Shown: positions 26,083 to 35,411 of the stretch, piece after piece | How positions within the stretch are numbered: the stretch's first letter is position 1 | Layout: each line of letters starts with the position of its first letter | Source of the DNA: Ga0077527 sp964531455 | GTDB lineage: Bacteria > Pseudomonadota > Gammaproteobacteria > Burkholderiales > SG8-41 | NCBI GenBank assembly: GCA_964531455.1 | Contig: CAZHFZ010000006.1 | Coordinates: 29,021 to 93,020, forward strand | Direction of reading: 5' to 3' | Length of the DNA: 64,000 nucleotides | Translations under genes and position numbers: made by a program | The notes under the pieces: generated by a model | Databases searched by the model: none | Told to the model about the DNA's origin: nothing | Seen by the model: only the letters and a program-made list of their open reading frames with translations

Positions 26083-27650
26083 ATGCCTCAGATCATAGGT
26101 GTGCCAAAAGAAACAGTGGCCGGTGAAAAACGCGTCGCCACCGTTCCGGAAGTCGTAGAAAAGCTGATCAAGCTGGGCTTCAAGGTCATGGTGCAGTCTG
26201 GCGCTGGTGACGCCGCCAACTGCAGTGACGATACCTATCGCGCTGCCGGCGCGGAAATCGCGGCGACTGCGGCCCAGCTGTGGTCCGGCTCGGACATCGT
26301 GTTCAAGGTTAGTGTTCCGACAACTGAAGAAGTCGGCCTGCTGCGCGAAGGCGGCACGCTGATCGGCTTTATCTGGCCGGCGCAGAATCCGGAGTTGATG
26401 CAGCAACTGGCGGCGAAAAAGGCCACAGTGCTGGCGATCGACTCGCTGCCGCGCACACTGTCCCGCGCGCAGAAAATGGATGTACTGACGTCCCAGGCCG
26501 GTGTTGCCGGCTACCGCGCGGTCATCGAGGCTGCAAACGCGTTCGGCCGTTTCTTTAATGGCCAGATTACCGCCGCGGGCAAGGTTCCGCCGGCGAAGGT
26601 GTTCATTGCCGGTGCCGGCGTAGCCGGTCTTGCCGCGATCGGTACTGCGGCAGGTCTGGGCGCCATCGTGCGCGCCAACGACACGCGTGCCGAAGTGGCC
26701 GATCAGGTGGTTTCGCTGGGTGGCGAATTCGTCAAAGTCGATTACGAAGAAGAAGGTTCCGGCGGCGGCGGCTACGCCAAGGTGATGAGCGAGGGTTTCC
26801 AGAAAGCCCAGCGCGAGATGTACGCCAAACAGGCGAAGGAGGTGGACATCATCATCACCACCGCGCTGATTCCGGGAAAGCCCGCGCCGAAACTGATCAC
26901 TGCCGAGCTGGTGCCGAGCATGAAGCCGGGCAGTGTCATCGTCGACATGGCCGCGGANNNNNNNNNNCCGGCAAGGCGGTGGTGAAGCACGGCGTGACCA
27001 TCATCGGGTATTCCGATCTCAACTCGCGTCTGGCCAAGCAGTCATCAACCTTGTATGCCACCAACCTGTTTCGCCTGGCCGAGGAACTGTGCAAGACCAA
27101 GGACGGCGTCATCAACGTCAATATGGAAGATGACGCGATCCGCGGGCTGACAGTGGTGAAGGAGGGCGGCATTACCTGGCCGCCACCCGCGCCGAAACCT
27201 GCGGCAGCGCCGCCCGCAGCCGCAGCCAAGCCGGCAGTTGCGCCACCGAAGTCGCACGGTCATGGCGGTGGTGGTGCGCCGGCGTCCGGTAAAAGCACGG
27301 CGATTACCTTCCTGGTCGGTGCGATTCTGTTCTGGTTTATCGGCGCCTATGCGCCGGCCGCTTTCCTGGCGCACTTCACCGTGTTCGTACTCGGCTGTTT
27401 TATCGGCTACATGGTGGTGTGGAATGTGACGCCGGCGCTGCATACGCCGCTGATGAGCGTAACCAATGCGATCAGCAGCATCATCGCCATCGGCGCGCTG
27501 GTACAGGTGGCGCCGCCGATAACGGGTGCGGTCGACCGGCCGGAGACCTGGATTCTCGGCCTCGCGGTGGTCAGCATCGCGCTGACCACGATCAACATGT
27601 TCGGCGGATTTGCAGTGACCCGCCGCATGCTTGAAATGTTCCGGAAATAA
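26083..27650 (+). CDS. pntA: NAD(P) transhydrogenase alpha subunit, interrupted by an assembly gap
   Basis: Membrane enzyme subunit binding NAD(H). The left part holds GVPKETVAGEKRVA and the NAD fold VFIAGAGVAGLAAIGTA; after the gap come GVTIIGYSDLNSRLA, a Pro/Ala-rich linker, and about four membrane helices ending FGGFAVTRRMLEMFRK. It is thus the long, single-chain form (about 530 aa). Ten N at 26958-26967 break the frame: the two sides are in different phases, so the true gap must be 2 mod 3 in length, about 29 bases by comparison with the conserved GGNC segment. This is a sequencing gap and not a pseudogene. SD AAGGGG supports the start. Confidence 0.92.
26958..26967. other. Assembly gap (10 N) inside pntA
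   Basis: Run of 10 N whose length does not preserve the pntA reading frame. Confidence 0.99.
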
Positions 27651-27661
27651 GGGAGACGACC

Positions 27662-29083
27662 ATGTCATCAAGCCTCGCTACAGTCTCCTACATCGGAGCA
27701 ACCATACTGTTCATCCTCAGCCTCGGTGGACTTTCGAATCCCGAGTCGTCACGGCGCGGCAATCTCTACGGCATGCTTGGCATGACCCTTGCCGTGCTGG
27801 CGACGGTGTTCGGGCCGCAGGTGACTGCCAGCGGTTACGCCTGGATCATCGGCGCGATGGTGGTCGGTGGTTCGATCGGTTTATATGCCGCACGGACAGT
27901 GAAAATGACCCAGATGCCGGAACTGGTCGCGCTGATGCACAGCCTGGTCGGTCTCGCCGCGGCGCTGGTCGGTTTTGCGAACTACATCGATCCGGCAGCG
28001 TCCAGCCATATGCAGGGCGTCGAAAAGACCATCCATGAAATCGAAATCTACGTCGGCATCCTGATCGGTGCGGTAACCTTTTCAGGTTCGATCATCGCTT
28101 TCGGCAAACTCTCGGGCAAGATCGGCGGCAGTCCTTTGCTGCTGCCGGGGCGTCACCTGCTGAATCTGATCGGCCTGCTGGTCATCATTTATTTCGGCCG
28201 CGAGTTCATCCATGCCGAATCGATTGAGGCGGGCATGAAGCCGCTGATCATCATGACGGTGATTTCGCTGCTGTTCGGCATTCACATGGTGATGGCCATC
28301 GGCGGCGCCGACATGCCGGTAGTGGTGTCGATGCTCAACAGCTACTCGGGCTGGGCGGCGGCGGCGACGGGGTTCATGCTTTCGAACGATCTGCTGATCG
28401 TCACCGGTGCGCTGGTGGGCTCGAGCGGCGCGATCCTCTCCTACATCATGTGCAAGGCGATGAACCGCAACTTCATCAGCGTGATCGCCGGCGGTTTCGG
28501 TACCGGCGGCGGTGCTCCGGCCAAACCCAAGGGTGAGGGCGAGCAGCCGGCGGGCGAAGTGGTGTCGGTCAATGCCGCGGAAACCGCGGAGCTGCTGCGC
28601 GAATCGAAAAACGTGATCATCGTGCCGGGTTACGGCATGGCCGTTGCGCAGGCCCAGCACACGGTGTATGAAATCACCAAACTGCTGCGCGAGAAGGGCG
28701 TCAATGTGCGCTTCGGCATTCATCCCGTCGCGGGCCGCATGCCCGGACACATGAACGTGTTGCTGGCCGAAGCCAAGGTGCCTTACGACATCGTGCTTGA
28801 AATGGATGAACTCAACGAAGACTTCCCCGACACCGACGTCGCGATGGTCATCGGCGCCAACGACATCGTCAATCCGGCGGCGCAGGATGATCCGACCAGC
28901 CCGATTGCCGGCATGCCGGTGCTCGAAGTATGGAAGGCGAAGACTTCGATCGTGATGAAGCGCAGTATGGCGTCGGGTTATGCGGGTGTTGATAACCCAT
29001 TGTTTTATAAAGAAAATAACCGCATGCTTTTCGGTGATGCGAAAAAGATGCTGGATGAAGTGCTGGTCGTGCTGAAGAGCTGA
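27662..29083 (+). CDS. pntB: NAD(P) transhydrogenase beta subunit
   Basis: 473-aa subunit with nine or so membrane helices (about 5-265) and a C-terminal NADP(H)-binding domain, IVPGYGMAVAQAQH, FGIHPVAGRMPGHMNVLLAEA, VIGANDIVNPAA. With PntA it uses the proton gradient to drive NADPH formation. It starts 12 bases after pntA. A bidirectional terminator follows. Confidence 0.97.
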   Translation: MSSSLATVSYIGATILFILSLGGLSNPESSRRGNLYGMLGMTLAVLATVFGPQVTASGYAWIIGAMVVGGSIGLYAARTVKMTQMPELVALMHSLVGLAAALVGFANYIDPAASSHMQGVEKTIHEIEIYVGILIGAVTFSGSIIAFGKLSGKIGGSPLLLPGRHLLNLIGLLVIIYFGREFIHAESIEAGMKPLIIMTVISLLFGIHMVMAIGGADMPVVVSMLNSYSGWAAAATGFMLSNDLLIVTGALVGSSGAILSYIMCKAMNRNFISVIAGGFGTGGGAPAKPKGEGEQPAGEVVSVNAAETAELLRESKNVIIVPGYGMAVAQAQHTVYEITKLLREKGVNVRFGIHPVAGRMPGHMNVLLAEAKVPYDIVLEMDELNEDFPDTDVAMVIGANDIVNPAAQDDPTSPIAGMPVLEVWKAKTSIVMKRSMASGYAGVDNPLFYKENNRMLFGDAKKMLDEVLVVLKS

Positions 29084-29100
29084 CGATCCGCTCAAGCCGC

Positions 29101-29135
29101 AAAAAAATGCGGCCGCACTTGCGGCCCATTTTTTT
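29101..29135. terminator. Bidirectional terminator between pntB and the Bug receptor gene
   Basis: AAAAAAATGCGGCCGC - ACTT - GCGGCCCATTTTTTT: near-perfect stem with one bulged base, flanked by A and T tracts. Confidence 0.85.
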
Positions 29136-29148
29136 GCAATGGATTGAA

Positions 29149-30120
29149 TCAATCGAGTTGTACTTTCACCTGTTGCAGGACGCCTTTCCAGCGCAAGTCT
29201 TCGGACACCAGCAGCTTGTTGAAGTCCTCGGGGCTGCCGGCGTTGATGTCGAAGGTCATCGCGGTGAAACGTTCCTTGACGTCGGTGGCCTCCAGCGCCT
29301 TGTTGATCGACTTGTTCAAAACGGTCGTGACATTCTTTGGAAGACCCGCGGGGCCGAGCATGCCGTACCACTGGAAGGACACGAAGTCCTTCACGCCGGA
29401 CTCGACGAAGGTGGTCACTCCCGGCAGCAGCGGATGGCGCTGCGCGCTGGTGATGGCCAGTACCTTCAGGCGTCCGGCCTTGACGTGCGGCAGCGCGGCC
29501 GGCACTGCGTTCATCACCAGCGGAATCTGACCGGCCGTGGCGTCCGCGAGCGAAGGACCACCACCTTTGTATGGCACGTGGTTCAGCACAAGCCCGGTTT
29601 TCAGGCGCAGCCATTCGTAGACCAGATGCGGGCCGCTGGCCAGTCCGCTGGATCCCATCGCCAGCTTTTCAGTTTGTGCGCGCGGCATCGCCAGCAATTC
29701 CTTGAAGGTGTTGGCGCTGAATTTGGGGTGGGCCAGCAGCGCCTGCGGCGAAGTGGCGACCAGATTGAGCGGCGTGAAATCCTTGATGGCATCGTATTGC
29801 TGTTTGGAATACACCAGTGAATTGATGGTGTGGGGCGCATCGGCCAGCAGGATGGTGTAGCCGTCGGCCGGGGCGCGGGATGCGATCAGCGTGCCGATCA
29901 GTCCGGTGGCGCCGGGCCGGTTGTCGATGACAAAAGTCTGGCCGAGATATTCCGTGAGCTTGTTGCCGATGGCGCGGCCGGTGATGTCGGAGCCGCCGCC
30001 GGGCGGATAGGGCACGATCATGCGTACCGGGCGCGCCGGATATTCACCGCTGGCAGCCTGCGCCGGGCTGACGCTTGCAAATGCAAGCGTCGCGGCAATC
30101 AATGCGAGTAAATGGTGCAT
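29149..30120 (-). CDS. Bug-family (TctC-like) periplasmic substrate-binding protein
   Basis: 323-aa secreted receptor. A signal peptide (about 1-22, cut after AQA) is followed by YPARPVRMIVPYPPGGGSD and NRPGATGLIGT, the hallmark of tripartite tricarboxylate transport receptors. No membrane subunits (tctA/tctB) are nearby, as is usual for the expanded Bug family of Burkholderiales. Ligand unknown, probably a carboxylate. Divergent from the aminotransferase gene; the 279-base gap holds no gene. Confidence 0.92.
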   Translation of the reverse strand: MHHLLALIAATLAFASVSPAQAASGEYPARPVRMIVPYPPGGGSDITGRAIGNKLTEYLGQTFVIDNRPGATGLIGTLIASRAPADGYTILLADAPHTINSLVYSKQQYDAIKDFTPLNLVATSPQALLAHPKFSANTFKELLAMPRAQTEKLAMGSSGLASGPHLVYEWLRLKTGLVLNHVPYKGGGPSLADATAGQIPLVMNAVPAALPHVKAGRLKVLAITSAQRHPLLPGVTTFVESGVKDFVSFQWYGMLGPAGLPKNVTTVLNKSINKALEATDVKERFTAMTFDINAGSPEDFNKLLVSEDLRWKGVLQQVKVQLD

Positions 30121-30399
30121 GTTGATGATTCCTTCCTGCAGTGGTTGACTTGTTGATTGTTTGAAGCAATCCCCGTACCTGCTGATGTTCGGCAGCGGAG
30201 GTCGAGGCGCTGATGATTCGGGGTGATGTGTTCGAAGTGGAAGTTCCGCTCACCCGGCAAAGGTTGTTTATTAAGGATGCAGATTCAGGTCGCTGTTTCA
30301 GGTTATCCGCATGCCCTGTTCGGCGGAAGTGTCGGTACTGTTGATCTGATTCGACTACTATTGCAGATCAAATTTTTCATCATTCTGTTGAGGGCATGT

Positions 30400-31548
30400 A
30401 TGACCGACGTGAACTGGGCGCAGCTGCGCAATGAATTTCCCGCTTTGGCCAACTGGACTTATCTGGATACCGCGCGCAAGACGCTGCCGCCGCGATGCCA
30501 GGAAACGGCAATGCAGGACTATTGCCGTGATATCCGCGAGACCGCCGGCGCCGAGGCCTGGTCCGCAGAAAACGTAGCCGCAACCCGCGCAGAGATGGCG
30601 GCATTGCTGGGCGCCAAACCGGCCGAGATCGCCTTCACCAAAAATACCACCGAGGGGCTCAATATCGCGGCGCATGCCTTCGATCTGCGTGCCGGTGACA
30701 ACATTGTGCTCACGGATATGGAGCACGTGGCCAACATCTGGGTTTGGCAGCACTGGGTGGCCAAGGGGGTCGAAATCCGCTTTGCGAAAAACCGTGAAGG
30801 TCGCTTGCCGGTAGAGGCATTTCTTGAGCAGATGGACAAACGTACCCGTGTGGTATCCACCGCCTACATTACCTACGGCAATGGTTATCGCGTCGATTTG
30901 CCTGCGCTCGGCAAGGCTTGTCGTGAGCATGGGGCGCGACTGGTGATTGATGGCGTGCAGGGTGCGGGGGTGATCGCTGCGCCGCTGGAGAGTCTGGGCG
31001 CCGATCTGGTGGCGATTGGCGGGCACAAGAATCTGTTCGGGCTGACCGGCACGGGCTTGCTCTATTGCCGTGAGGAATTGATTGATGAACTCAAGGCACC
31101 GTTTCTGAAAGCCCCGGTGGCGCCTGGATCAGCGAAAGCGAGCGCTCATCTGAAGAGCCAGTTCGATTATGTGCGTACGGCGCACCGTTTCGAAGGCGGC
31201 AATCCCAATTTTCTCGGTTTGCATGTACTGCGGCGCAGCGCCGCTTTTATTGCGGGAATCGGTCTGCCGGCGATCGAGGTGCGGGTCCGTGAACTGACCA
31301 CGCAATGCATGACCATGATCAAGGCGGCCGGATTGACCACGCTGACCCCGGAGCCATGGGCGGAACGTGCACAGATCGTCAGCGTGCCGGTGCCCGATGC
31401 CGGCGCGCTGATGGATCGACTGCGGGAAAAGCACCGTGTCATCGTCAACGTCAAGGACGGGGCGCTGCGCATTTCGATGGGCTTTTCGAACAACGAGGAC
31501 GATCTGCGGCGTGCAGTGGCCGCGATTCGCGAGGAACTGGCAACCTGA
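30400..31548 (+). CDS. Class V aminotransferase / cysteine desulfurase-like PLP enzyme
   Basis: 382-aa PLP enzyme. The probable Schiff-base lysine is in IGGHKNLFG (about residue 210), preceded by VIDGVQGAG. The first strand reads TYLDTARKTLPP. The fold is that of the NifS/isopenicillin-epimerase group; no desulfurase-specific active-site Cys loop could be assigned, so the reaction is open. The ATG at 30400 is chosen from the start of homology (MTDVNWAQLR); the upstream open frame is AT-rich and unlike the family. Confidence 0.82.
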   Translation: MTDVNWAQLRNEFPALANWTYLDTARKTLPPRCQETAMQDYCRDIRETAGAEAWSAENVAATRAEMAALLGAKPAEIAFTKNTTEGLNIAAHAFDLRAGDNIVLTDMEHVANIWVWQHWVAKGVEIRFAKNREGRLPVEAFLEQMDKRTRVVSTAYITYGNGYRVDLPALGKACREHGARLVIDGVQGAGVIAAPLESLGADLVAIGGHKNLFGLTGTGLLYCREELIDELKAPFLKAPVAPGSAKASAHLKSQFDYVRTAHRFEGGNPNFLGLHVLRRSAAFIAGIGLPAIEVRVRELTTQCMTMIKAAGLTTLTPEPWAERAQIVSVPVPDAGALMDRLREKHRVIVNVKDGALRISMGFSNNEDDLRRAVAAIREELAT

Positions 31549-31560
31549 CGGGGGCGCCGG

Positions 31561-32343
31561 TTATTTTTCCGCAATAACCGGCGGCGCCACGGCCTTGCGG
31601 AATTCAATATCACCATACCAGGCGTGCGCATTGTCGCCGGTGTTGTCCGTGTCGGTCATGATGCCGATGGCGGTGATCTTTCCAGGTTCCTCGCCGAAGG
31701 CGCGGCGGTAATCCTCGATGATGTTGCGTGTCACTTCATGCCATTCACCGACCCGGTCCCGACCCGATTCGGCAACGATCATCTTGATGCGTGAGGTGTG
31801 CCGGTTGTCGATCACGGTTTCCCGCGGCGCACGGTTTTCCCAGATGTACATCAGCGTGGCATAAGGCATCTGCTGTCCGGTCATCAGGCGCACGTTGTCG
31901 AAGAACATGCGATCTCGGATGTCGAGCTTGTCGATATCCCCTGCAAAACTCACCACCAGCCGAACCGGCGAGTCTTCGAGGTGTTTCTGGGTGTTGTCGG
32001 CTTTCTGGATCAGGTTGTCGACCTTCCAGTGCCAGTGCAGTTGCGGGTAGCTGCGGGGATCCAGCCTCAGCGGATGGATCAGCCCGGATGCCGATGATTC
32101 GGCACGCGCGCGGACGACGGTGCGGCCCTGTTCATTGACCAGGCGGTAGGCCGTCGGCCTTTTGAAGCGCGACAGGATCCAGGGTTGCCAGCCCGGCGGC
32201 AGTGCGTCGCCTTCCGGATGCCCGGAAAAACTGCGCACCTGCGGCAATGCGACCGTGTCGGCTGTTTCTTGCTCCGGCATTGCCGCGCAACCGGCGGTCA
32301 GCGCCAGAATGAGCGCCGTGACGGTGCGCCATACCCTGTTCAT
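31561..32343 (-). CDS. DUF3047 lipoprotein
   Basis: 260-aa protein with a lipoprotein signal (hydrophobic TALILALTAGC, lipobox Cys about 19). The mature part carries WHWKVDNLIQKAD, DRMFFDNVRLM and GIMTDTDNTGDNAHAWYGDI, typical of DUF3047. Function unknown. The ATG at 32343 has GGAGGAAG directly upstream and places the signal peptide at the N-terminus. Confidence 0.88.
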   Translation of the reverse strand: MNRVWRTVTALILALTAGCAAMPEQETADTVALPQVRSFSGHPEGDALPPGWQPWILSRFKRPTAYRLVNEQGRTVVRARAESSASGLIHPLRLDPRSYPQLHWHWKVDNLIQKADNTQKHLEDSPVRLVVSFAGDIDKLDIRDRMFFDNVRLMTGQQMPYATLMYIWENRAPRETVIDNRHTSRIKMIVAESGRDRVGEWHEVTRNIIEDYRRAFGEEPGKITAIGIMTDTDNTGDNAHAWYGDIEFRKAVAPPVIAEK

Positions 32344-32417
32344 GTTCTTCCTCCGGCTGTGCGCATGGATGCGCATCTGAATAGGCGTAGTTTAGATCAA
32401 TCGCGTCTCGCCAGCGA

Positions 32418-33821
32418 TTACGGATTATTGGCGACCTGGGCTGGCGCCAGCGGTGGATTTTTCGAGAAATAACGCTTGATGCCGTTGAAAATGGCGTCAG
32501 CCATCTTGTTCTGGTAAGCAGGATCGCGCAGCTTGCGCTCTTCGTCAGGATTGCTGATGAATGCCGTTTCAATCAGGATCGACGGGATGTCCGGGGCCTT
32601 CAGCACGGCGAAACCGGCCTGTTCGACATAGTTCTTGTGCAGCCGGTTGATGCCGCCCATTTCCTGCAATACGGCCTTGCCCAGCTTCAGGCTGTCATTG
32701 ATCGAGGCGGTCTGCGAAAGGTCGAGCAGCGTCTGCTTCAGATAGGGATCCTTGATGCCGAGGTTCACGCCGCCGATCAGGTCGGCGTCGTTTTCCTGCT
32801 TCGCCAGCCAGCGTGCCGCAACCGAAGTGGCGCCGCGCTCAGACAATGCGAAGACCGACGAGCCGTTGGCCGAGGGTTTGATGAAGGCATCGGCATGTAT
32901 TGAAACAAACAGGTCGGCGCGCGCCCTGCGCGCCTTTTCGACACGCATGTGCAGCGGGATGAAAAAGTCGCCGTCGCGTGTCAGCACTGCACGCATGTTC
33001 GGTTCGTTTTCGATGCGTTCCTTCAGTTTTTGGGAGATCGACAGGGTGATGTTTTTTTCCAGCGTGCCGGCGCGTCCGCGTGCACCCGGATCTTCGCCGC
33101 CGTGGCCGGGGTCAATGGCAATGGTGATCAGCCGTTCGGACGCAGGGCGCGGTGCCCGTGCTGCGGGTTTTTGCGCGGGGGTCTCGCCTTTGGCGGCAAC
33201 CTGGGGCGGGCCGGCATCAGGCGCGGAGAGTTCCGGCGCAGGTGTCAACGCCGGGCCCGGCGCGGCTGGGGCTGCAGGGCCTTCCGGTTGTCCTGATTCG
33301 CGACGCTTGAGGAATGCCAGCAGCGGATCGGGCGGCGTCAGCGGATAGACGTCGAGCACCAAACGATGGCCATAGCCGGCAATCGGCGCCAGCGTAAATG
33401 CTTCGGGTTTGACTTTGGCTTTAAGGTCAAACACCAGGCGGATGGTGCCCGGCTTGAAACGGCCGGCGCGTACGCCTTTGATATAGGGATCCTCGGCACT
33501 GATCTTGGCGGTAATGTCGGTCAGCGCGGCATTCAGTGCGACATTTTCCAGGTCCAGCACCAGCCGGTCAGGGTTTTCGAGGTTGAACAGCTTGTGGCGA
33601 ATCGGCTGTGGAGACTCGATGGTGACGCGGGTGTAATCAGGGGCAGGCCAGACGCGGGTTGAACTGACCAAAGTTTCGGCGGCCCAGGCGGGAACGCCGG
33701 TCAGCAGCATTGCCAGGCCACAGACCAGCAACTGCAGGAAACCGTAAAAAAAGCGGTGGGCCTGCGGCACATTTGCCGCAGTGGGGGTGACGGGTCTCAG
33801 ATTTTCAGCTTGTCGAGACAA
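32418..33821 (-). CDS. amiC: N-acetylmuramoyl-L-alanine amidase with AMIN domain
   Basis: 467-aa periplasmic enzyme that cleaves septal peptidoglycan. Signal/anchor segment about 27-47, AMIN domain about 52-160, Pro/Ala linker about 170-230, Amidase_3 about 235-455 with zinc-site motifs IDPGHGGEDPGA, VSIHADAF and ILIETAFISN. Its start overlaps the tsaE end by 25 bases; tsaE-amiC is a common proteobacterial pair. Confidence 0.94.
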   Translation of the reverse strand: MSRQAENLRPVTPTAANVPQAHRFFYGFLQLLVCGLAMLLTGVPAWAAETLVSSTRVWPAPDYTRVTIESPQPIRHKLFNLENPDRLVLDLENVALNAALTDITAKISAEDPYIKGVRAGRFKPGTIRLVFDLKAKVKPEAFTLAPIAGYGHRLVLDVYPLTPPDPLLAFLKRRESGQPEGPAAPAAPGPALTPAPELSAPDAGPPQVAAKGETPAQKPAARAPRPASERLITIAIDPGHGGEDPGARGRAGTLEKNITLSISQKLKERIENEPNMRAVLTRDGDFFIPLHMRVEKARRARADLFVSIHADAFIKPSANGSSVFALSERGATSVAARWLAKQENDADLIGGVNLGIKDPYLKQTLLDLSQTASINDSLKLGKAVLQEMGGINRLHKNYVEQAGFAVLKAPDIPSILIETAFISNPDEERKLRDPAYQNKMADAIFNGIKRYFSKNPPLAPAQVANNP

Positions 33822-34267
33822 CGCCTGCCAATCTCCGTTTGCGCCGTGATGGCGATTGCACGCCCTTCGCCGGCAACTTGCAGTTCAAAGTCCAGATCCG
33901 CGGGCGGCAGGCCAGGTGCTTTTTCCGGCCACTCGATCAGGCATACGGACTGCGGGTTGAAATATTCCCGGAAGCCTGAATCTGCAAGTTCCTGCGGATC
34001 AAGGAACCGATAAAAATCAAAGTGATACAAGTATAACCTAGAAAAATTGTAAGGTTCAAGCAAGGTAAAGGTCGGGCTTTTGACACGGCCTTCATAACCC
34101 AGGCCGCGAAGCACCCCGCGGACCAGCGTGGTTTTGCCGGCACCGAGGTCGCCACGGAGGTGCACGGTCATGCCGGGTTCAAGCAGCGGCGCGAGTTCGC
34201 GACCCAAGGCCAGCGTCTCTTCTTCGGAGGCGAGTTGCAGTGTGCGTTTAAGATGCGGGCTATGCAA
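33797..34267 (-). CDS. tsaE: tRNA threonylcarbamoyladenosine biosynthesis ATPase TsaE
   Basis: About 156 aa. Walker A RGDLGAGKTTLVRG, then KSPTFTLLEPY and HFDFYRF, the diagnostic TsaE blocks; it works with TsaB/TsaD in t6A synthesis. No ATG or GTG lies near the start of homology; a TTG at 34267 is the best candidate and makes the gene overlap the divergent queG start by 6 bases. The long upstream frame to 34897 is the antisense shadow of queG. Confidence 0.9.
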   Translation of the reverse strand: MHSPHLKRTLQLASEEETLALGRELAPLLEPGMTVHLRGDLGAGKTTLVRGVLRGLGYEGRVKSPTFTLLEPYNFSRLYLYHFDFYRFLDPQELADSGFREYFNPQSVCLIEWPEKAPGLPPADLDFELQVAGEGRAIAITAQTEIGRRCLDKLKI

Positions 34268-35338
34268 AACAGTGCAGTCCAGAAAGTCGTTGATTGGTCG
34301 GCGCTTCGCCGCGACATCGGAAGCTGGGGCGCCGAACTCGGTTTCCAGCAGATCGCGGTTACCGACTGCGATTTGTCGCATGCCGAACCAAGGCTGGCCG
34401 AATGGCTGGCGCGCGGCTGGCATGGCGACATGGATTATATGGCACGGCATGGCGTCAAACGTTCCCGTCCGGCGGAGCTTGTTCCCGGAACACTGCGGGT
34501 GATCACGGTGCGCATGAACTACACGCCACCGGCGGCGCGCGACAGCTGGTCGGTGATCCACGACGGCGCGCGTGCTTTCATCTCGCGCTACGCCACTGGA
34601 CGCGATTATCACAAGGTGTTGCGTCACCGGCTGCAGCAGCTTGCCGAACGCATCCAGGCAGTGGTCGGCGAACACCGTTATCGCGTATTTACCGACAGTG
34701 CGCCGGTGATGGAAGTCGCCTTGGCCGAGAAGGCCGGTCTCGGCTGGCGCGGCAAACATACCTTGCTGCTCAACCGCGAGGGTGGATCGGCATTTTTTCT
34801 CGGCGAGATATATACCGATCTGCCGTTGCCACTCGATAAACCGCAGACCGATCATTGCGGCACCTGCAAGCGCTGCATCGATGTCTGTCCGACCCAAGCC
34901 ATTGTCGCGCCATACCAGCTGGATGCACGGCGCTGCATTTCCTATCTGACAATCGAATTAAAAGGCAGTATCCCGGAGCCGCTGCGGCCGCTGATCGGCA
35001 ACCGCGTTTACGGTTGTGACGATTGCCAGCTGGTGTGTCCGTGGAACCGATATGCGCAGACCAGCGCCGAACCGGACTTCGTGGTGCGCAATGGCATGGA
35101 TGATGTATCGCTGGTGGAGCTGTTTTCATGGGATGCGGCGACATTCGCCACACGCATGGCCGGCAGTGCGGTTCATCGCATCGGGCACGAACGCTGGCTG
35201 CGCAATATTGCGGTCGGCCTCGGCAACGCACCGACGACGCCGGAAGTCATTGCCGCGCTGCGCGCACGCGTCGACGATGCATCACCACTGGTGCGCGAGC
35301 ATGTTGTCTGGGCGCTGGCCCGCCATCATGCGGAATGA
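34262..35338 (+). CDS. queG: Epoxyqueuosine reductase
   Basis: 358-aa cobalamin- and iron-sulfur-dependent enzyme of the last queuosine step in tRNA. Two 4Fe-4S motifs: CGTCKRCIDVCPTQAI and CDDCQLVCPWN, with RCISYLTIELKG between. The C-terminal HEAT-like region (about 300-355) is present. The ATG at 34262 overlaps the divergent tsaE start; no clear SD. Confidence 0.95.
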   Translation: MQNSAVQKVVDWSALRRDIGSWGAELGFQQIAVTDCDLSHAEPRLAEWLARGWHGDMDYMARHGVKRSRPAELVPGTLRVITVRMNYTPPAARDSWSVIHDGARAFISRYATGRDYHKVLRHRLQQLAERIQAVVGEHRYRVFTDSAPVMEVALAEKAGLGWRGKHTLLLNREGGSAFFLGEIYTDLPLPLDKPQTDHCGTCKRCIDVCPTQAIVAPYQLDARRCISYLTIELKGSIPEPLRPLIGNRVYGCDDCQLVCPWNRYAQTSAEPDFVVRNGMDDVSLVELFSWDAATFATRMAGSAVHRIGHERWLRNIAVGLGNAPTTPEVIAALRARVDDASPLVREHVVWALARHHAE

Positions 35339-35411
35339 GCGTAATTCGGCAGCGGCCCGGTGCTAAGATTTCGCCCGAAATCGGCGGACCGCGCCGCAAC
35401 CGGGAGTACAC

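Noticed and set aside
28082..29614. Long minus-strand open frame (510 codons)
   Set aside because: Antisense to pntB and the terminator; low-complexity Arg/His-rich translation typical of a GC-rich shadow frame.
30342..30370. TGATCTG-N15-CAGATCA as an operator before the aminotransferase
   Set aside because: The 7-bp arms with a 15-base spacer are compatible with chance in a 279-base gap; no supporting context.
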